Below are positions 1-7,509 of a stretch of 18,909 nucleotides of DNA, piece after piece. The first letter of the stretch is position 1. Each line of letters starts with the position of its first letter. The notes under the pieces are model-generated. The model was given only the letters and a program-made list of their open reading frames with translations, had not been told where the DNA came from and ran no database searches. A program made the translations under genes and the position numbers. This DNA is from SIG672 sp045657105 (GTDB lineage Bacteria; Bacillota; Clostridia; Oscillospirales; CAG-272): the NCBI GenBank assembly GCA_045657105.1, contig JAZOSN010000007.1:1-18909 (forward strand), in the 5' to 3' direction.

Positions 1-201
1 CATATCGTTACTCCCGAATGTGATGCAGGCCCGATAATACTGCAAAAGGCGGTAGAGGTCAGACAGGACGACACTCCCGAAACACTCCAGAAGAGAATTA
101 TGGAGCAGGCCGAGTGGAAGATACTTCCCGAGGCGGTAAAGCTTTTCTGCGAGGGCAGAATAACGGTAGAAAACAATAAGGTTTATATAAAGGAGAACTA
201 A
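1..201 (+). CDS. purN: PurN, GAR formyltransferase, 3' end only
   Basis: This is the last 66 codons of phosphoribosylglycinamide formyltransferase, which transfers a formyl group from 10-formyl-THF to GAR in the third step of purine synthesis (cytoplasmic). The reading frame is open from base 1 to the TAA at 199-201. The visible part, HIVTPECDAGPIILQKAVEV and then DDTPETLQKRI, matches the C-terminal signature of the family: a D-x-GPII-Q strand followed by a DT-x-x-x-L-x-x-RI helix. The active-site Asn/His region lies outside the window. Its end carries the ribosome binding site of the next gene (AAGGAG at 190-195), with one base between the stop and the next ATG, so the two are probably translationally coupled. 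The family call is solid; the gene is cut only by the window edge. Confidence 0.92.
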   Translation, partial: HIVTPECDAGPIILQKAVEVRQDDTPETLQKRIMEQAEWKILPEAVKLFCEGRITVENNKVYIKEN

Positions 202-202
202 A

Positions 203-919
203 ATGAAGATCTCAACTATCAAAGAAGAACTGAACTCCCTTGCATATCACGGCAGAGGAATTATTATCGGCAAGAGTGCCGACGGCAAAAAGGCGGTTAC
301 CGCTTACTTTATTATGGGAAGAAGCGTAAATAGCCGCAACAGAGTATTCGTTGCCGAGGGCGACGCTATGAGAACGAAGGCCTTTGACGAATCGAAGATG
401 GTCGATCCTCATCTTATTATATACTACCCCGTAAGAGTGCTTGGAAATAAGACTATCGTAACAAACGGCGACCAGACCGATACGATATACGATCTTATGG
501 ATAAGCAGATGACCTTCGAGCAGGCGCTTCGCACCCGTGAGTTTGAGGACGATAAGCCTAACTTCACGCCGAGAATTTCGGGTATAATCCACCGCGAAAA
601 CGGCGACATGAACTATGCTATGTCAATCCTTAAAAGCGCAGAGGGCGACGACTCCTCCTGTGAGAGATTTACTTACGCTTACTCAAATCCGATAGCGGGC
701 AGAGCAAAGTTTATCCACACCTATAACGGCGACGGAGATCCGCTTCCGTCCTTTGAGGGCGAGCCTAAGACCTTGGAGCTTCCCGATATGGATATAGACG
801 CTCTCACCGATCTCATCTGGACAAATCTCAACGAGGATAATAAGGTTTCACTTTTCGTTCGCTATATCGACATTAAGTCGGGCGAGAGCGAAACGAGAAT
901 AGTTAATAAGAACGCCTAA
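203..919 (+). CDS. purO: PurO-type IMP cyclohydrolase
   Basis: A 238-residue protein of the IMP cyclohydrolase (PurO, IMP_cyclohyd) family, which closes the ring of FAICAR to IMP, the last step of purine synthesis. Recognisable stretches are YHGRGIIIGKS (about residues 15-25), AYFIMGRSVNSRNRVF (35-50), IIYYPVRVLGN, TNGDQTDTIYD and a central P-x-x-T-P-R-I-S-G-I segment. There is no similarity to the MGS-like cyclohydrolase domain at the N-terminus of bifunctional PurH. The start is set by AAGGAG 7 bases before the ATG, inside the end of purN. The next gene encodes only the other half of PurH activity, which supports this assignment by context. Archaeal PurO proteins are about 200 residues; this slightly longer form is the version I associate with clostridia. 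The function is inferred from family and context. Confidence 0.88.
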   Translation: MKISTIKEELNSLAYHGRGIIIGKSADGKKAVTAYFIMGRSVNSRNRVFVAEGDAMRTKAFDESKMVDPHLIIYYPVRVLGNKTIVTNGDQTDTIYDLMDKQMTFEQALRTREFEDDKPNFTPRISGIIHRENGDMNYAMSILKSAEGDDSSCERFTYAYSNPIAGRAKFIHTYNGDGDPLPSFEGEPKTLELPDMDIDALTDLIWTNLNEDNKVSLFVRYIDIKSGESETRIVNKNA

Positions 920-956
920 AACAATATAGATTTTATTCAAAAGTTCTTGAAGGGAG

Positions 957-992
957 TTTGAGGGAAACTTCTTTCAAGAAGTTTCCCTCAAA
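957..992 (+). repeat. Long palindromic hairpin in the leader of purH
   Basis: A perfect inverted repeat with arms 957-973 and 976-992 (17 base pairs around a TC centre; core GAGGGAAACTTCTT / AAGAAGTTTCCCTC). It sits between the cyclohydrolase stop (919) and the transformylase start (1010). The plus-strand arm is followed by A-rich sequence holding the ribosome binding site (AAAGGAAC), not by a T run, so it is not a standard Rho-independent terminator. The AAGTTTC/GAAACTT core resembles the hairpins before purD (2216-2245, 2334-2365), and more loosely the one before lexA (13464-13497). It may be a dispersed palindromic element or an mRNA-processing or stability element. Confidence 0.75.
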
Positions 993-1009
993 AAAGAAAG
1001 GAACATAAA

Positions 1010-2194
1010 ATGAAAGAATTTGAACTCAAATACGGTTGTAACCCCAATCAGAAGCCTGCGAAAATATTTATGGCAGACGGAAGCGAGCTTCCTATCGAAA
1101 TACTTTGCGGCAGACCGGGATTTATAAATTTTCTTGATGCATTCAATTCGTGGCAGCTCGTCAAAGAGCTCAGTGAAGCGCTCGGACTTCCTGCGGTTAC
1201 CTCGTTCAAGCACGTTTCCCCTACGAGTGCGGCAGTCGGTATAGTTCTCCCCGAAAAGCTCAAAAAGGCTTGCTTTGTTGACGATATCGAGGGTCTTGAT
1301 GAGTCGCCACTCGCCTGCGCTTATGCAAGAGCAAGAGGAACCGACAGAATGTGCTCATTCGGCGACTGGGTTGCACTCTCGGACGTTTGCGACGTTACCA
1401 CCGCAAAGCTTATAAAGAGAGAGGTGTCCGACGGAATTATCGCTCCCGGATACGAGCCCGAAGCACTTGAAATTCTTAGATCCAAGAGAAACGGAAACTA
1501 CAATATAGTTAAAATAGATCCGAACTACACTCCTGCACCTATCGAGCATAAGCAGGTTTACGGCATCACCTTCGAGCAGGGAAGAAACAATTTTGAGATC
1601 AACGAGGCACTTCTTAACAATCTTGTTACCGAGAATAAGGAGCTCCCCGACAGTGCAAAGCGCGACCTTATAATCTCGCTTATCACCCTCAAATATACTC
1701 AGTCGAACTCGGTATGCTTTGCATACGACGGACAGGCTATCGGCGTTGGTGCAGGTCAACAGTCGAGAGTTCACTGCACGCGTCTTGCGGGCGGTAAGGC
1801 AGACACTTGGTTCCTTCGTCAGAATGATAAGGTGCTTAACCTTCCTTTCAAGGACACACTCGGACGTCCTGACAGAGATAACGTTATCGACGGCTATATA
1901 AACCAGAACGAAGAGGACGTTTGCGCGGACGGCAACTGGCAGAAATATTTTACCGAGCAGCCCGCTCCCTTCACGAAAGAGGAGCAGAGAGAATATCTCG
2001 ATACCATCGACGGCGTAGCTCTCGGATCGGACGCGTTCTTCCCGTTTAGCGATAATATCGAGCGCGCAAAGAAATCGGGCGTTAAGTATATCGCCGAGCC
2101 GGGCGGATCTATCCGCGACGATCTCGTTATCGAGTGTTGCAACAAGTACGGTATTGCTATGGCGTTTACCGGAATGAGGTTGTTCCATCACTAA
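1010..2194 (+). CDS. purH: Stand-alone AICAR transformylase (PurH C-terminal domain, ATIC-like)
   Basis: A 394-residue phosphoribosylaminoimidazolecarboxamide formyltransferase, converting AICAR and 10-formyl-THF to FAICAR. It starts directly in the transformylase domain (KYGCNPNQKPAKIF); the roughly 190-residue N-terminal cyclohydrolase domain of normal PurH is missing, and that job is encoded by the preceding gene. The catalytic Lys67-His68 pair lies in FKHVSPTSAAVG. Further landmarks are FGDWVALSDVCDV, REVSDGIIAPGYE, YTQSNSVC, GAGQQSRVHCTRLAG, DAFFPFSDNIERAKKSGV, and a C-terminus ending RLFHH. The KHVSP form and these blocks look closer to the C-terminal half of animal ATIC (as I recall it) than to the KHANPCG form of E. 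coli-type PurH. The start follows AAAGGAAC about six bases upstream. The product call is firm; the subtype comparison is from memory. Confidence 0.93.
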   Translation: MKEFELKYGCNPNQKPAKIFMADGSELPIEILCGRPGFINFLDAFNSWQLVKELSEALGLPAVTSFKHVSPTSAAVGIVLPEKLKKACFVDDIEGLDESPLACAYARARGTDRMCSFGDWVALSDVCDVTTAKLIKREVSDGIIAPGYEPEALEILRSKRNGNYNIVKIDPNYTPAPIEHKQVYGITFEQGRNNFEINEALLNNLVTENKELPDSAKRDLIISLITLKYTQSNSVCFAYDGQAIGVGAGQQSRVHCTRLAGGKADTWFLRQNDKVLNLPFKDTLGRPDRDNVIDGYINQNEEDVCADGNWQKYFTEQPAPFTKEEQREYLDTIDGVALGSDAFFPFSDNIERAKKSGVKYIAEPGGSIRDDLVIECCNKYGIAMAFTGMRLFHH

Positions 2195-2386
2195 GGGCTC
2201 TGCCCTTAGAACCTGCCAAGAAACTTTTTGAAAAAAGTTTCTTGGAACTTCAAAAACTTTAATTAAAATAAGGATACATAAAAAGTTTTAAGAAAAGTTT
2301 TTGAAAGAGTGTTAGAAAAGTTTTTGAAAAGGTGCGGAAAAACTTTTTACAAAAAGTTTTTCTGCGAAAAGGGTTTCGATTAGAAA
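2191..2386 (+). repeat. Intergenic repeat cluster with three hairpins between purH and purD
   Basis: This stretch of nearly 200 bases has no gene. It holds CTAAGGGC-TCT-GCCCTTAG (2191-2209, overlapping the purH stop), a 14-bp hairpin CCAAGAAACTTTTT / AAAAAGTTTCTTGG (2216-2245), and a 15-bp hairpin with one G-T pair (2334-2365, GCGGAAAAACTTTTT / AAAAAGTTTTTCTGC). Between the last two lies a direct repeat, AGAAAAGTTTTTGAAA, at 2291-2306 and 2314-2329 (23-base period). The 11-mer AAAAGTTTTTG occurs again at 13447-13457 before lexA. None of the hairpins ends in a clean T run on the plus strand, and I see no consensus promoter. The purD ribosome binding site is weak (AAAAGGG at 2367-2373, about 13 bases from the ATG), so the last hairpin, ending 21 bases before the start, could influence initiation. 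Either a dispersed repeat or a regulatory leader would fit. Confidence 0.7.
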
Positions 2387-3658
2387 ATGAAAATACTTGT
2401 AGTAGGCGGCGGCGGTAGAGAGCACGCCATTATAAAGAAAATAAAAGAAAATAGCAGCGTCGAGAAGATATACGCTCTCCCCGGAAACGGCGGTATGGCA
2501 GACGATGCCGAGTGCGTAAATATCGGCGCAAAGGATATTGACGCTATCGTAGAGTTTGCAAAGAACAACGAAATCGACTTTGCGGTAGTTGCTCCCGACG
2601 ATCCGCTCGTTCTCGGTGCGGTCGATGCACTGAGTGAGGCGGGAATTCCCGCTTTCGGTCCGACTGCAAGGGCGGCGGCGATCGAAGGAAGTAAGGTCTT
2701 TTCCAAAAATCTTATGAAAAAATACTCGATACCTACGGCATCTTACGAGGTTTTCGAGAATGCAAAGGACGCGCTTGACTATATCGAGAGTGCTCCTCTT
2801 CCTACCGTTATCAAGGCGGACGGACTTGCGCTCGGCAAGGGCGTTATAATCGCAAACACGAGAGATGAGGCAAGGGAAGCTATTATCTCGATGATGGAGG
2901 ACAAGGTTTTCGGAAATAGCGGAAGCCGCGTAGTCGTTGAGGAATTTCTCACAGGTCCCGAGGTTTCGGTGCTTGCCTTTACTGACGGAAAAGTCCTTGT
3001 CCCGATGATTTCCTCTATGGACCATAAGCGCGCACACGATAACGACGAAGGTCTTAACACGGGCGGAATGGGAACTGTCGCTCCCAACCCGTATTACACC
3101 GAAGCTATTGCAGAGCGTTGCAAACAGGAAATATTCCTTCCCACTATGGCGGCGATGAACGCCGAGGGAAGAACCTTTAAGGGTTGCCTGTACTTCGGAC
3201 TTATGATAACACCCGACGGTCCTAAGGTAATTGAGTACAACTGCCGTTTCGGCGATCCCGAAACACAGGTCGTTCTTCCGCTTCTCGAAAGCGATCTGCT
3301 CGAAATTATGATGGCGGTCGCAGACGAGCGACTTTCAGAGGTCGAGGTCAAGTTCAGTAAAAAACACGCTTGCTGTGTAATTATGGCGTCTGAGGGCTAC
3401 CCCACGAGCTACGAAAAGGGCTTTGAAATAAGCGTTGACAGTGATTTTAAGGCTCAGCTCTTCGTTGCAGGCGCAAAGCTTGAAAACGGAAAGCTTCTTA
3501 CCGCAGGCGGAAGAGTCCTCGGAGTTACCGCTATCGGCGACACTCTCGACGAGGCTATCAATGAGTCCTATAAAAATGTAGATAAGGTGCACTTCGGCAA
3601 CGCTTTTTGGCGTAGCGATATAGGACAAAGAGCACTCAAAGCATATCAGGAAAAATAA
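2387..3658 (+). CDS. purD: PurD, phosphoribosylamine-glycine ligase
   Basis: A 423-residue GAR synthetase of the ATP-grasp family, joining phosphoribosylamine and glycine with ATP in the second step of purine synthesis. The length is normal for the family (about 420-430). The N-terminal domain opens with VVGGGGREHA (residues 5-14). The ATP-grasp part has IKADGLALGKGV, LNTGGMGTVAPNPYY and CRFGDPETQVVLPLL, the last carrying the metal and ATP ligands. The C-terminal domain ends with the typical HFGNAFWRSDIG. No residue of these motifs looks lost. The ATG at 2387 is the first start in frame that keeps the whole nucleotide-binding loop; its ribosome binding site is poor. purL follows after 20 bases, so the two are cotranscribed. 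Confidence 0.96.
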   Translation: MKILVVGGGGREHAIIKKIKENSSVEKIYALPGNGGMADDAECVNIGAKDIDAIVEFAKNNEIDFAVVAPDDPLVLGAVDALSEAGIPAFGPTARAAAIEGSKVFSKNLMKKYSIPTASYEVFENAKDALDYIESAPLPTVIKADGLALGKGVIIANTRDEAREAIISMMEDKVFGNSGSRVVVEEFLTGPEVSVLAFTDGKVLVPMISSMDHKRAHDNDEGLNTGGMGTVAPNPYYTEAIAERCKQEIFLPTMAAMNAEGRTFKGCLYFGLMITPDGPKVIEYNCRFGDPETQVVLPLLESDLLEIMMAVADERLSEVEVKFSKKHACCVIMASEGYPTSYEKGFEISVDSDFKAQLFVAGAKLENGKLLTAGGRVLGVTAIGDTLDEAINESYKNVDKVHFGNAFWRSDIGQRALKAYQEK

Positions 3659-3678
3659 AGAAAGGCAGTTAAACGAAT

Positions 3679-6600
3679 ATGGTATTCAGAATATTTGTAG
3701 AAAAGAAAGAGGGACTTGCACACGAGGCAAACGGTTTGTATAACGAGCTTAAAAATCTCGTAGGCATCGAAGGACTTACGTCGGTACGCGTTATCAACCG
3801 CTACGATGTTGAGAATATCGACGAGGCTCTCTTTAATCAGGCGGTAAACACTATATTCTCAGAGCCTCAGCTTGATAACGTATACTATGAGCTTGAAAAC
3901 ACCGACGGCGTGATCTTTGCGGTCGAACCGCTCCCCGGTCAGTTTGACCAGAGAGCAGACTCGGCGGCTCAGTGCATTCAGCTTCAAAGTCAGGGTGAGC
4001 GTCCTACCGTTCGCTCTGCCAAGGTATATATTCTCGGCGGAAGCATTAGCGAAAATGACGTAAATACCGTCAAAAAGTACGTAATCAATGCAGTTGAGAG
4101 CCGTGAGGCAGATCTTGCAAAGCCCGAAACGCTTGCTATCGACTACGCTATTCCCGAAACCGTAGCAACGGTCGACGGATTTATTTCGCTTGACGAAAAG
4201 GGACTTTCCGATCTTCTTGATACGCTCGGTCTTGCCATGGATCTTGACGATCTCAAATTCCTGCAAGATTACTTCAAAAACGAGGAGCACCGCGATCCGA
4301 CCATAACCGAGATCCGCGTCGTTGACACATACTGGTCTGACCACTGCCGTCATACTACCTTCTCAACTCATATCGACGACGTTAGAATATCCGATAAGGC
4401 GGTTGCCGAGGCGTACGAGCGTTACCTTAACGCAAGAGTTGAGGTTTACGGTGAGGAAAAAGCGTCAAAGCGTCCGCAGACTCTTATGGATATTGCGACC
4501 ATCGCAGGCAAGGTACTCAAAAAAAGAGGACTCCTTCCCGAGCTTGACGAGAGCGAAGAGATCAACGCTTGTTCTATCCACGTAAGCGCCAAGGTAAACG
4601 GCGAGGATCAGGACTGGCTCCTTATGTTTAAAAACGAAACACACAATCACCCGACCGAGATCGAGCCCTTCGGCGGTGCGGCAACCTGTATAGGAGGTTG
4701 TATCCGCGATCCGCTTTCGGGACGTGCCTACGTTCATCAGGCGATGCGCGTAACGGGTGCGGCAGATCCCAGAAAGCCTCTGAGTGAAACCCTCGCAGGC
4801 AAGCTTCCGCAGAGAAAGCTTTGTCAGACTGCGGCGGCAGGATATTCCTCGTACGGTAACCAGATAGGTCTTGCAACCGGTCACGTTGCCGAGATCTACC
4901 ACGACGGATACGTTGCAAAGCGTCTTGAATGCGGCGCAGTCGTTGCGGCGGCACCTGCACATAACGTACGCCGTGAGCGTCCCGAAGAGGGTGACGTTAT
5001 TATCCTTCTCGGCGGAAGAACCGGACGCGACGGTATCGGCGGTGCAACCGGCTCGTCAAAGAGCCACAATATGAAGTCGCTTACCACTATGGCGTCCGAG
5101 GTACAGAAGGGAAATGCTCCCGAGGAAAGAAAGATCCAGCGTCTGTTCAGAAATCCCGACGTTACCCGTCTTATCAAGCGTTGCAACGACTTTGGCGCAG
5201 GCGGTGTATCGGTTGCTATCGGTGAGCTTGCAGACGGTCTTGAAATCAATCTTGATGCAGTTCGCAAGAAATACGACGGTCTTGACGGCACAGAGCTTGC
5301 AATTTCCGAATCTCAGGAAAGAATGGCGGTAGTAGTCGAGGCGTGCGATGCAGATAAGTTTATTAAGTATGCAGAAAGCGAAAACCTTGAAGCTTACAGA
5401 GTTGCAGTTGTAACAAAGCAGGCGAGAATGGTTATGCACTGGAAGGGACAGACGATAGCTGACCTTTCGCGTGAGTTCCTCAATACAAACGGTGCCGATA
5501 AGCATACGACTCTCGAAGTAAACGAAAAAGACCTTTCGGTATTCTCGAAGGCACTTTACAAGGATCTTCACGAGATGGCGTCCGATCTCAAAACCGCAAG
5601 CAGACGCGGACTCGTAGAGCGCTTCGACGGCTCGATCGGTGCAGGCTCGGTGCTTATGCCCTTTGGCGGTAAGACACAGAAAACGCCCGCTCAGTCTATG
5701 GCGGCAGTTCTTCCCGTGCTTCCCGGTCAGTTTACCGAGCAGGCAAGCGTAATGGCATGGGGACTTGATCCCGATGTAATGTGCACAGATCCGTATACCG
5801 GTGCACGTGCGGCTGTATACAGCTCGATGGCTAAGATCGTGGCATCGGGTGCGGACTATAAGGACGCGTATCTCACGCTTCAAGAGTTCTTTGAAAAGCT
5901 CAGAAACGAGCCGCTTCGTTGGGGTAAGCCCTTTGCGGCGCTCCTCGGCGCTATGGACGCGCAGCTCGAGCTTGGTGCGGCGGCTATCGGCGGTAAGGAC
6001 TCTATGTCCGGAACCTTCCTTGATAAGGACGTTCCCCCGACGCTTATATCCTTTGCAATAGCTCCGATAAATGCTAAAAACGTAATTTCCCCCGAGTTCA
6101 AGCAGGCAGGAAACAGCGTTTACCTCTTTGCTCCCAAGGACAAGAGCGCATCATCGACCAAGGCGGCGTGGGATGCTTTCCATAAGCTTTGCCTTGACGG
6201 AAAGGTAAAAGCGGCATATGCGCTTGAAAACGGAATTGCCGAAGCTATAATGAAGATGTCCTTCGGTAATGAGATAGGATTTAAATCTTGCGGCGCTATA
6301 AATGACACCTCTTGGTATAATACCATGATGTACGACTTTATCGTTGCAGAGCTTTCCGAGGATATTACAGATGAGTACGCTTTGAAGATCGGTACGACCA
6401 CAAGCGAGCCTGTAATCGACCTTGGAATCGAAAAGGCAACGATTGCAGAGCTGCTCGCACTTAACGAGGCAACTCTTGAAGACGTATATCCTACCGTTGC
6501 AAAAGCGAAGGGAGATAATGTCCCTGCATTTGCATATAACGGCGGCACTCTTGCAGCTCCTGCAATCAAGACCGCTCGCCCGAAGGCACTTATTCCGGTA

Positions 6601-7374
6601 TTCCCGGGTACAAACTGCGAATACGATTCGGCACGCGCTCTTGAAAATGCGGGTGCAGAGGCGGAGATCGTGGTTATCCGTAACCTCACCTCTGACGACG
6701 TAAGCCGTAGCGTTGAGCTTGTTTCGAAAAAACTTGCAGAGAGCAATATGGTGTTCATTCCCGGCGGATTCTCCGGCGGTGACGAGCCTGACGGATCGGC
6801 AAAGTTTATCACGGCATTCTTCCGTAACCCCGAGATCAAGGAGCAGGTAGGAAAGCTTCTTGACGAGCGCGACGGTCTTATGCTCGGTATCTGTAACGGC
6901 TTCCAGGCTCTTATTAAGCTCGGACTCGTTCCTTACGGAAAGATAATCGATACCGATGAAAACTGCCCGACGCTTACCTATAATATAATAGGACGCCACC
7001 AGTCGAAGCTCGTTCGTACGAGAGTTTGTACGAATAAATCGCCTTGGCTTGCAGGCACAAAGGTCGGTGAGATCTATACCGTGCCGATCTCTCACGGCGA
7101 AGGACGCTTCCTTGCAGACGAGGCTCTTATCCGACGCCTCGCAGAGAACGGACAGATCGCAACTCAGTACGTTGATCTTGCGGGAAATCCCACGATGGAC
7201 AGTGCATTCAACCCGAACGGCTCTATCCTCGCGGTCGAGGGTATAACCTCTCCCGACGGACGCGTTCTCGGTAAGATGGGACATTCCGAGCGTGTCGGCA
7301 AAAATCTCTACAAGAACGTCATCGGCGAGTACGAGATGGGGCTCTTTGACTCGGCAGTCAAGTATTTTAAGTAA
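3679..7374 (+). CDS. purL: PurL, long one-chain FGAM synthase
   Basis: A 1231-residue phosphoribosylformylglycinamidine synthase, using glutamine and ATP to turn FGAR into FGAM. The domains run in the order of long PurL proteins: a PurS-like N-terminus (about 1-150), a linker with VDTYWSDHCRHTTF (about 215-230), and the synthase halves with ETHNHPTEIEPFGGAATCIG (metal/ATP ligands at residues 320-324) and GGKDSMSG. A C-terminal class I glutaminase follows from about residue 970 (PVFPGTNCEYDSARAL). Its triad is visible: Cys1072 in GICNGFQ, and His1202 and Glu1204 in GHSER. The GHSER form differs slightly from the common PHPER. Separate purS and purQ genes are therefore not needed. The organisation fits the clostridial/streptococcal long-PurL group. 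AAGAAAGG just after the purD stop is the likely ribosome binding site. Confidence 0.97.
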   Translation: MVFRIFVEKKEGLAHEANGLYNELKNLVGIEGLTSVRVINRYDVENIDEALFNQAVNTIFSEPQLDNVYYELENTDGVIFAVEPLPGQFDQRADSAAQCIQLQSQGERPTVRSAKVYILGGSISENDVNTVKKYVINAVESREADLAKPETLAIDYAIPETVATVDGFISLDEKGLSDLLDTLGLAMDLDDLKFLQDYFKNEEHRDPTITEIRVVDTYWSDHCRHTTFSTHIDDVRISDKAVAEAYERYLNARVEVYGEEKASKRPQTLMDIATIAGKVLKKRGLLPELDESEEINACSIHVSAKVNGEDQDWLLMFKNETHNHPTEIEPFGGAATCIGGCIRDPLSGRAYVHQAMRVTGAADPRKPLSETLAGKLPQRKLCQTAAAGYSSYGNQIGLATGHVAEIYHDGYVAKRLECGAVVAAAPAHNVRRERPEEGDVIILLGGRTGRDGIGGATGSSKSHNMKSLTTMASEVQKGNAPEERKIQRLFRNPDVTRLIKRCNDFGAGGVSVAIGELADGLEINLDAVRKKYDGLDGTELAISESQERMAVVVEACDADKFIKYAESENLEAYRVAVVTKQARMVMHWKGQTIADLSREFLNTNGADKHTTLEVNEKDLSVFSKALYKDLHEMASDLKTASRRGLVERFDGSIGAGSVLMPFGGKTQKTPAQSMAAVLPVLPGQFTEQASVMAWGLDPDVMCTDPYTGARAAVYSSMAKIVASGADYKDAYLTLQEFFEKLRNEPLRWGKPFAALLGAMDAQLELGAAAIGGKDSMSGTFLDKDVPPTLISFAIAPINAKNVISPEFKQAGNSVYLFAPKDKSASSTKAAWDAFHKLCLDGKVKAAYALENGIAEAIMKMSFGNEIGFKSCGAINDTSWYNTMMYDFIVAELSEDITDEYALKIGTTTSEPVIDLGIEKATIAELLALNEATLEDVYPTVAKAKGDNVPAFAYNGGTLAAPAIKTARPKALIPVFPGTNCEYDSARALENAGAEAEIVVIRNLTSDDVSRSVELVSKKLAESNMVFIPGGFSGGDEPDGSAKFITAFFRNPEIKEQVGKLLDERDGLMLGICNGFQALIKLGLVPYGKIIDTDENCPTLTYNIIGRHQSKLVRTRVCTNKSPWLAGTKVGEIYTVPISHGEGRFLADEALIRRLAENGQIATQYVDLAGNPTMDSAFNPNGSILAVEGITSPDGRVLGKMGHSERVGKNLYKNVIGEYEMGLFDSAVKYFK

Positions 7375-7378
7375 AATA

Positions 7379-7404
7379 AAATTCCGCCCTTTCGGGCGGA
7401 ATTT
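7379..7404. terminator. Terminator of the purine operon
   Basis: Eleven perfect base pairs, AAATTCCGCCC / GGGCGGAATTT, around a TTTC loop, starting five bases after the purL stop. A short T-rich stretch follows (ATTTGTCCTTGTG). The A-rich 5' side means it could also work in reverse. It separates the purine operon from the GH39 gene. Confidence 0.88.
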
Positions 7405-7430
7405 GTCCTTGTGTCAAAAAATGACCGAAA

Positions 7431-7444
7431 AAACAGTGCTGTTT
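7431..7444. promoter_or_regulatory. Possible operator (inverted repeat) upstream of GH39 gene
   Basis: AAACAG-TG-CTGTTT is a perfect 6-bp inverted repeat with a 2-base centre. It lies in the 105-base gap between the purine terminator and the GH39 start. GCTGTT recurs at 7454-7459, sixteen bases on. I could not find a convincing sigma-A promoter in this gap (the best -35-like TTGGCG at 7443-7448 has no correctly spaced -10). An activator- or repressor-controlled promoter is possible, but a 6-bp palindrome can arise by chance. Confidence 0.25.
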
Positions 7445-7509
7445 GGCGAGAAAGCTGTTAAACGGCGTGATATTCTGTAAGTGATAAACTTTTTTATAGG
7501 AGGAAAGCT

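Noticed and set aside
2191..2365. Terminator inside the purine operon between purH and purD
   Set aside because: The hairpins are strong, but the plus strand shows no T run after them and no promoter is visible before purD, so termination here is not supported.
2281..2365. CRISPR array or riboswitch in the repeated AAAAGTTTTTG region
   Set aside because: Only two copies of a low-complexity repeat with a seven-base spacing are present, with no spacers, and I see no purine-riboswitch core.
6151..7284. A 377-codon minus-strand open frame inside purL, and similar ones inside purH (1355-2191) and purL (5056-5883)
   Set aside because: All lie wholly opposite well-recognised genes, and their sequences are low-information shadows rich in Cys, Arg and Ser with no initiation signals.
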